Notes under the pieces: model-generated
What the model saw: the letters and a program-made list of their open reading frames with translations, nothing else
The model's database searches: none
Told to the model about the DNA's origin: nothing
In this document: piece by piece, positions 1 through 4,687 of the stretch
Layout of the letters: every line of letters begins with the position of its first letter
How positions within the stretch are numbered: position 1 is the stretch's first letter
Made by a program: the position numbers and the translations under genes
Assembly (NCBI GenBank): GCA_012030815.1
Contig: JAAUVF010000039.1
Span: 1-7,524, forward strand
Reading direction: 5' to 3'
DNA from: Nanobdellota archaeon
GTDB taxonomy: Archaea; Thermoproteota; Nitrososphaeria; Nitrososphaerales; Nitrosopumilaceae
Length of the DNA: 7,524 nt

Positions 1-381
1 CAAAATATCAAAGTTAGTGAACTAATTCCATTATCTGCCGGAAAAAAAGCCAAAGAAACCAAAGTATTGATTCGTGAAGTAATACTTACTAAATTGGGTA
101 AAAACATCAATAATGTAAAGAAAAGATGTGCCGGAAAACCTGTCTCTCTTAATATCGTGTTTTCCCTACACAAGGCAAAATATACAAAAAAGATTATGCT
201 AGCCTTTCTGATATTCTAGTTAAAATTCTTGGCGAAGAAATGTCTTCAAAGAAAGAATGCTCTAAAAGGCTTGGAAATTTTGACTGATACAAGCTTAATT
301 TCTAGAATCGTTTTGGAAAAAACTCTAGTTAAAAAAGACAAAAAAGAAGAATTTTCCTTTTCAATATATGAATGGGATTGA
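1..381 (+). CDS. Small protein, tentatively RusA-like; 5'-truncated and frameshifted
   Basis: The left edge cuts this gene. Frame 1 is open from base 1 but stops at 217-219. The coherent protein instead moves to frame 3 after the A6 run at 186-191 (read as ...YTKKDYASLSDILVKILGEE...), then returns to frame 1 between about 240 and 262 (NALKGLEILTD, SLISRIVLEK) and ends in SFSIYEWD at the TGA at 379-381. Repaired, about 126 residues are visible, which is nearly complete for a RusA-type fold. The order of elements (an early IPLS strand, a basic helix, a strand ending in YTKKDY, a leucine-rich helix, ALKGL, then a D-x-S-L-I segment and a final KT/EK strand) resembles archaeal RusA-like Holliday-junction nucleases. 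The acidic residues expected in D-x-D-N and D-D are replaced here (DYAS, TDTS), so catalysis is doubtful. Family assignment is inference; a conserved hypothetical protein is the alternative. Confidence 0.45.
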
Positions 382-411
382 CAATACTGAATGACTTTGC
401 TTATGGGTTGA

Positions 412-437
412 TTTTTTCTAAAATACATATATTTTAG
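412..437 (+). terminator. T tract followed by perfect AT hairpin
   Basis: Thirty nt after the upstream stop there is a T6 run (412-417). It is followed directly by a perfect 8-bp inverted repeat, CTAAAATA-CATA-TATTTTAG (418-437), with a 4-nt loop. T tracts are the usual archaeal termination signal, so the T6 run is a plausible end for the gene at 1-381. The stem is mostly A-T, hence weak, and the hairpin lies after the T run and not before it, so it is not a bacterial-style terminator. It could instead be an operator or a TATA-like element. Confidence 0.3.
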
Positions 438-489
438 TAAATTTAGGCACAATCTGGGTAGTTTAGTTTTCTATTTTATGATAAACTAG

Positions 490-504
490 CCAAAGATTTA
501 ATTC
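490..504 (+). promoter_or_regulatory. Candidate BRE/TATA box for thrS
   Basis: CCAAAGA (490-496) followed by TTTAATTC (497-504) resembles an archaeal BRE plus TATA element. Its centre is about 27 nt before the thrS ATG at 527, the distance expected if transcription starts at or next to the start codon. No Shine-Dalgarno-like sequence precedes the ATG, which fits a leaderless mRNA. AT-rich surroundings make chance matches common. Confidence 0.4.
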
Positions 505-526
505 AATTATTATTTGGTTTGAGATT

Positions 527-2403
527 ATGCGTATACTACAACTTCACTGTGACAGCATAGAATACACTCCAACAAAAAAGGAGATCAAAAGTGCCGAAGA
601 TATTGTCCCTGAAACAAAAAGACTAGAAGAAGTAGTTGTTGTTTTTGTGGCAATTGAAAATGGTGATGATTCATCCGTTGCCCAAAATGCAATATCGCAA
701 ATAAAAAACTCTATGACAAAAATTGGTTGTAAAAAATTATTGTTATACCCATATGCCCATCTTAGTTCAAATCTAGCCGCACCATCAACTGCGTTATCAT
801 TACTTAAAGAAATGGAATCATCTGCATCTGAATTAGAAGTATCACACTCTCCATTTGGCTGGACAAAATCATATCATCTCAAAGTAAAGGGACATCCACT
901 AGCTGAAAGTTCAAAAAATTGTAACAAAAAGAAAAGTACTGGTGAAAAACCTTCAACTGAAGAAAAAGAAAATGACATCTGATGCTCTAAAAGGAGAATC
1001 AAAAATTACTTCTTATTGGAAGATACTTTCTCCTGATGGAACTCTAAATAATATTGGAGATTTTAATTTCTCAAAATATCCTAAACTTGAAGTACTTGCA
1101 AAATATGAATCTGCAAAAAAAGAGCAGTAGATGAACCTCCACCACATGTTGCATTAATGAAAAAATGGGAATTGCAGATTATGAACCTGCATCTGATTCT
1201 GGAAATATGCGTTTTTTTCCAAATGGCCGTTTGATAAAATCACTTGTTGAAAGATTTGTCACAGATAAAGTCAAAGAATATGGTGGTTATGAAGTTGAGA
1301 CTCCAATCATGTATGACTCTCATCATCCTAGCATGGTTAGCTACTTTAACAGATTTCCAGCAAGGCAATACAATATTGACTCTGAAGGCAAAAAATTATT
1401 TTTAAGATTTGCCGCATGTTTTGGGCAATTTCTGATGGCTAATGAATTTCAAATGTCATACAAGAACTTACCTTACAGATTATACGAATTGACTCGTTAT
1501 AGTTTCAGACGTGAACAATCTGGGGAATTGGTAGGACTAAGACGACTACGTGCATTTACGATGCCTGATTGCCATGCGTTTTGCAAAGATATTCCGCAAT
1601 CAATTGAAGAAATTAAAGTTCGATTTGATTTATCTCGTAATGTACTGCAGGAACTTGGAATTGTAGAGTCTGATTATGAGATGGCAATTAGATTTACTGA
1701 GGATTTCTACAATGAAAACAAATCATCAATTAATGAATTAGTAAAGAAACATGGAAGACCTGTGCTTGTTGAAATGTGGAAAGAAAAATTCTTTTATTTT
1801 GTTTTAAAATGGGAATTTAACTTTGTAGATTCTATGGGAAAAGCATCTGCTCTTTCTACTGATCAAATTGATGTTGAAAATGGAAATAGATATGGAATAG
1901 AGTTTGTAGATGAACATAACGTTCGTAAAAATCCTATCATTTTGCATAACTCTCCTAGTGGCGCAATTGAACGAGTAATTTATGTAATATTGGAAAAAGC
2001 AGCTCAAGACATTAAAGAAGGAAAAAAACCGCAATTCCAATTATGGCTTGCACCAACACAAGTTCGTGTAATTCCATTAAAAGAAGAGTTTTCTGATATT
2101 TGCAACGCTTTGGCAGATAAACTATCCTCTCATAACATACGCGTTGACATTGATGATAGAAATGAAAGCATTGGAAAGAGAATCCGTGATGCTGAAAGAG
2201 ATTGGATTCGTTATACTCTAGTTATTGGTGAAAAAGAAGCAAATTCGGAAAATCTAAGTATTAGGGATAGACAAACAGGAAATGTTAGAGAATTGACATT
2301 TGATAATTTTATTAATGAAATTAAAGAGCAAACAAAAGACAAGCCATTTACTGGATTAAACCTTCCAAAATACCTCTCACAAAGACCGCAATTAATGGTG
2401 TAA
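527..2403 (+). CDS. thrS: Threonyl-tRNA synthetase, archaeal type with N-terminal editing domain (three frameshifts)
   Basis: It charges tRNA-Thr with threonine in the cytoplasm and removes mischarged serine. Residues 1 to about 130 (start MRILQLHCDSIEY, the usual archaeal start) are the DTD-like editing domain, with YPYAHLSS (74-81) and the SPFGW...YHLKVKGHP segment. A linker around TSDALKGESKITSYW leads to the class II catalytic core at 1165-2403. Counted from the ATG at 1165, the core has motif 2 around YELTRYSFRRE (107-117), probable zinc ligands C85, H137 and H261, motif 3 around GAIERVIYV (266-274), and a C-terminal anticodon-binding domain from about residue 293. The frame changes three times: 2 to 3 in the A runs at 963-972, 3 to 2 at the A7 run 1115-1121, and 2 to 1 at the A6 run 1160-1165. 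One-base repairs give an uninterrupted protein of about 625 residues, normal for the archaeal enzyme. It is followed 2 nt later by an agmatinase gene, so the two are probably cotranscribed. Confidence 0.93.
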
Positions 2404-2405
2404 AA

Positions 2406-3287
2406 ATGAGTTTTCTTGATTTATACATGAATCGAAATCCGATGATTACTGCTTCATCCGATGATTCTGAGCCTGTAGCTACTGTTTTTGGAATCCCGTT
2501 TGACTCTACTCATTCTTACAAGCCTGGGTGTAGATTTGGACCCGATGTAATTCGTGACGCATTTAACAATATTGAGATATTTCATCCACAATTTGGAATT
2601 GATCTAGAATCTGTAAACATTGAAGATCTGGGAAATACTACTCATACAGTTGTTGCAAGTGAGATGATTGACATGGTTGGCAAAATTACAAAAGAACTAG
2701 TTGCAAAGAAAAGACAATTATTCATTTTAGGTGGTGAGCATTCTCTTACTTTTGGTACATACATGAGTTTTCCAAAAGAGACAGGCTATGTTGTCTTTGA
2801 TGCTCATTATGATTTACGTGATGAATTTGCAAACACTAAACTTAGTCACGCTGCATATCTTAGAAGAATTGTGGAGCAGAGAGGTGCTGATAACATACTA
2901 CATGTTGGAGCACGTGCATTTGTAAAAGAAGAACTTGAATTTCTAAAAGAACATAACATCAAAACAATTACTGATAAACAAGTCCGAGAAGGCAATGGCC
3001 CTAAGATGCTAAAAGATTTTGCGTCTTCTTTTGATTCCATGTATGCTAGTTTTGATCTTGATGTATTGGATCCTGCATACGCTCCAGGGGTAGGAAATCC
3101 AGAAGCTGCAGGAATGACTTCTCGTGAGCTTTTTGATTTGATTTATTCACTTGAAAACAAAAACGTAGCTGGAGTGGATATTGTAGAATTAAATCCTCAA
3201 TACGATAATGGTGCAACTGCATCAATTGCTGCAAAAATAATGTCTACACTAATTGCCATGAACTTATCTAGACTAAATTATCGTTAA
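2406..3287 (+). CDS. speB: Agmatinase-family ureohydrolase
   Basis: This is an intact 293-residue member of the arginase/agmatinase (ureohydrolase) family, of normal length. The di-manganese site is complete: GGEHS (H112), DAHYD (D132, H134, D136), SFDLDVLDP (D217, D219) and the late VEL glutamate E261. The likely reaction is agmatine plus water to putrescine plus urea, in arginine-derived polyamine synthesis in the cytoplasm. The segment DLRDE...SHAAYLRR after the second metal motif looks more like agmatinases than arginases, but substrate cannot be fixed from motifs; arginase, aminopropylagmatine ureohydrolase or guanidinobutyrase activity remain possible. The ATG is 2 nt after the thrS stop. 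GGTG at 2397-2400, inside the end of thrS, is a fair ribosome-binding site 5 nt away, which suggests coupled translation. No frameshift is seen here, unlike its neighbours. Confidence 0.88.
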   Translation: MSFLDLYMNRNPMITASSDDSEPVATVFGIPFDSTHSYKPGCRFGPDVIRDAFNNIEIFHPQFGIDLESVNIEDLGNTTHTVVASEMIDMVGKITKELVAKKRQLFILGGEHSLTFGTYMSFPKETGYVVFDAHYDLRDEFANTKLSHAAYLRRIVEQRGADNILHVGARAFVKEELEFLKEHNIKTITDKQVREGNGPKMLKDFASSFDSMYASFDLDVLDPAYAPGVGNPEAAGMTSRELFDLIYSLENKNVAGVDIVELNPQYDNGATASIAAKIMSTLIAMNLSRLNYR

Positions 3288-3291
3288 GTTA

Positions 3292-3312
3292 TTTTTTTGA
3301 TGTGATATTTTT
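3292..3312 (+). terminator. T-tract terminator after the thrS-speB unit
   Basis: T7 (3292-3298) begins 5 nt after the speB stop and T5 (3308-3312) follows. Paired T runs just after a stop codon are typical archaeal intrinsic termination signals. Some read-through into the next plus-strand gene 60 nt later is possible. Confidence 0.45.
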
Positions 3313-3371
3313 GGAATTAAAATTCAACAAAATTAAAATCATTATGATGAACATCCAACTGGGAAATACTC

Positions 3372-3952
3372 ATGTTAAATAATTTTAGAGGTACACTTCA
3401 ACCTGCACTTGAAAAGATTGGAAAAGTATTGCATCGACTGGGTTATCTCCCAATTTTTGGACATCTGTAGGCCTTGTGTTTGCATTAGCATCCGCAGTAG
3501 TTTACGGATTGGGCATTGAATTTGGATTAATCGTTGGTGGAATTTTGCTATTGGTATCAGGATTTTTTGATATGGTTGATGGGCAAGTTGCACGTGCAAC
3601 TGGAAAAACTTCCAAGAAAGGTTCCTATCTTGATTCCATGTTTGATAAAATTGCTGAAGTTGCAATTTTTCTAGGATTGCTAATTGGTGGATATGCTGAA
3701 CCATATCTTGTGATGCTTGCAATAACTTTGTCGTTATTGGTAAGCTATGCTAGAGCAAAATCTGATGCGCTAGATATTAATCTTCAAGGGATTGGCATTG
3801 GTGAGAGAGCAGAACGACTTCTGGTTATTGCAATAATTGGAATGATTGGATACATGGAACCTGCAGTGCTAATTGTTGTAATAATTGCAGGAATCACCCT
3901 TATTCAAAGAATGATTACCACTGCAAAAAATATCAAAGAAAAAACAGAGTGA
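3372..3952 (+). CDS. CDP-alcohol phosphatidyltransferase, probable archaetidylinositol phosphate synthase (one frameshift)
   Basis: This is an integral membrane enzyme that transfers a polar head group from or to a CDP-activated archaeal lipid. The repaired protein is about 193 residues, normal for the family. It starts MLNNFRGTLQPALEKIGKVL in frame 3 and shifts to frame 2 at the GGGTT at 3440-3444 (LG then LSPNFWTSVGLV). Read literally, frame 3 stops at 3468-3470. The full family signature is present at repaired residues 67-92: D67, D70-G71, A74-R75, G84, D88, D92 (D-x2-DG-x2-AR-x8-G-x3-D-x3-D). Hydrophobic membrane segments lie near residues 31-66, 95-125 and 150-178, and GERAERL (144-150) is a further conserved element. 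Small size and archaeal context favour archaetidylinositol phosphate synthase, but archaetidylglycerol or archaetidylserine type activity cannot be excluded. The head group is inference; the family is certain. Confidence 0.85.
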
Positions 3953-3993
3953 GTCTATCAAATAACTCCATATTGTATGTTGACTAACGTTTT

Positions 3994-4001
3994 TGTATAT
4001 T
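3994..4001 (+). promoter_or_regulatory. Candidate TATA box upstream of a small ORF
   Basis: TGTATATT (3994-4001) is centred about 30 nt before the ATG at 4028, the spacing expected for a leaderless archaeal transcript. It directly follows a T5 run (3990-3994) that could terminate the upstream membrane-enzyme gene. Confidence 0.25.
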
Positions 4002-4027
4002 GAATGAATTTACTAAATTGCCCAACA

Positions 4028-4120
4028 ATGAAGAATACTAGAGCATTGATTGTAGTACAAAATGATTCACTGTTTCACGATCTGAGAAGGGCATCTAAAT
4101 CTTACAATGAATTTAATTAA
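4028..4120 (+). CDS. Possible 30-residue leaderless small ORF, function unknown
   Basis: ATG at 4028 opens a 30-codon frame that starts MKNTRALIVVQNDSLFHDL and ends at the TAA at 4118-4120. I do not recognise it. In its favour are a TATA-like element about 30 nt upstream and an AT-rich terminator-like stretch right after the stop. It has no signal peptide, membrane segment or metal motif. Because this assembly has many one-base indels, it may also be a fragment of something longer, a decayed remnant or chance. It lies between two converging genes. Confidence 0.2.
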   Translation: MKNTRALIVVQNDSLFHDLRRASKSYNEFN

Positions 4121-4160
4121 TATTGAATTAATAATTTTAATAATATTTTATAATGAAATT
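4107..4160. terminator. AT-rich convergent termination zone
   Basis: This stretch is almost pure A and T (TTTAATTAATATTGAATTAA and onward) and includes the small inverted repeat ATTAAT-ATTGA-ATTAAT. It lies between plus-strand transcription from the left and the minus-strand S26e gene whose stop is at 4161-4163. It probably ends transcription in both directions, though no long T tract is present on either strand. Confidence 0.3.
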
Positions 4161-4457
4161 CTAACGAAGTTTTCCGCGCTGTCTTCTACTGTCTTCGGAT
4201 CTAATTTTTAAAATCTTAAAGTGAATTGCACATGAGATACAATACCATTTTAGAACTGTTGGTGATGCAATGTATGCTCCTTGGGCTCTAAGTTCTTTAG
4301 CCAAAGTATGTTCTACTAGGTTAATTCTACCCGTAACTTTTTTTGCCTTATCTTTAGGTACTGTACAGCCACAGTTTGTACACTGCACTGTTCCAGAAGA
4401 TCCTTTTCCTCCTTTTGTACGTCCTCTGCTTGCACGTTTAAGTGGCATGAAAATCAT
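4161..4457 (-). CDS. rps26e: Ribosomal protein S26e
   Basis: This is a small-subunit ribosomal protein shared by eukaryotes and TACK/Asgard archaea. In eukaryotic ribosomes S26e sits near the mRNA exit and the 3' end of small-subunit rRNA. The 98-residue product has a basic, glycine-rich N-terminus (LKRASRGRTKGGKG), then the zinc-binding pairs CTNC (C26, C29) and CISC (C73, C76), and a basic tail ending RRQRGKLR. Two in-frame ATGs are possible. The one at 4457 (MIFMPLKR) has a strong AAGGAGGAG 8 nt upstream. The one at 4448 (MPLKRAS) matches the usual family N-terminus but would be 17 nt from that site. I list the longer form. The gene is intact, transcribed against its neighbours, and divergent from the surface-protein gene. 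Confidence 0.92.
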   Translation of the reverse strand: MIFMPLKRASRGRTKGGKGSSGTVQCTNCGCTVPKDKAKKVTGRINLVEHTLAKELRAQGAYIASPTVLKWYCISCAIHFKILKIRSEDSRRQRGKLR

Positions 4458-4463
4458 CCAATT

Positions 4464-4472
4464 CTCCTCCTT
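4464..4472 (-). promoter_or_regulatory. Strong Shine-Dalgarno site for rps26e
   Basis: On the minus strand AAGGAGGAG lies here, with 8 nt between GGAGG and the ATG at 4457. It is the best ribosome-binding site in the window and decides in favour of the upstream ATG on spacing grounds. Confidence 0.6.
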
Positions 4473-4533
4473 ATATTCTTGTGTGCCTTGATTATCTCCA
4501 ACCTAACATGTAAAGGATTTCTGACACACTCTA

Positions 4534-4545
4534 CATAATATATCA
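4534..4545 (-). promoter_or_regulatory. Candidate TATA box for rps26e
   Basis: Minus-strand TGATATATTATG resembles an archaeal TATA element. Transcription starting about 25 nt downstream would give a leader of roughly 55-60 nt carrying the Shine-Dalgarno site, in contrast to the leaderless look of thrS. Confidence 0.35.
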
Positions 4546-4611
4546 CTATGATGAAATAATTTGATAATGCATAAAATATTCCTAAAAAGGGATGTGCCGT
4601 ATAATTTTATC

Positions 4612-4623
4612 AATAAATTTATT
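4612..4623. repeat. 12-bp perfect palindrome upstream of the surface-protein gene
   Basis: AATAAATTTATT is self-complementary over 12 bp and lies about 65 nt before the ATG at 4688, in the divergent spacer shared with rps26e. It could be an operator or simply a TATA-like AT stretch. The rest of the spacer shows a second AT-rich block at 4570-4580 and no long ORF. Confidence 0.2.
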
Positions 4624-4687
4624 CATTTAGTGTCAATAGTCTCTGTTATGGTTTTACCTATTCTGAATATTACTAAAGTGAAGGTCC

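Noticed and set aside
246..452. Minus-strand 68-residue ORF
   Set aside because: Overlaps the plus-strand gene end and the spacer hairpin and has no recognisable features; the plus-strand reading ending SFSIYEWD is more convincing.
942..1130. Separate 62-residue gene
   Set aside because: It is the linker of threonyl-tRNA synthetase displaced by one-base shifts on both sides.
527..1170. Programmed ribosomal frameshifting in thrS
   Set aside because: Three shifts of mixed direction within 210 nt, with similar breaks in unrelated neighbouring genes, fit sequence errors far better than recoding.
3375..3722. Minus-strand 115-residue ORF
   Set aside because: Antisense shadow of the CDP-alcohol phosphotransferase gene; glutamine/leucine-rich composition with no domain.
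4270..4491. Plus-strand 73-residue ORF
   Set aside because: Antisense shadow of the strongly recognised S26e gene.
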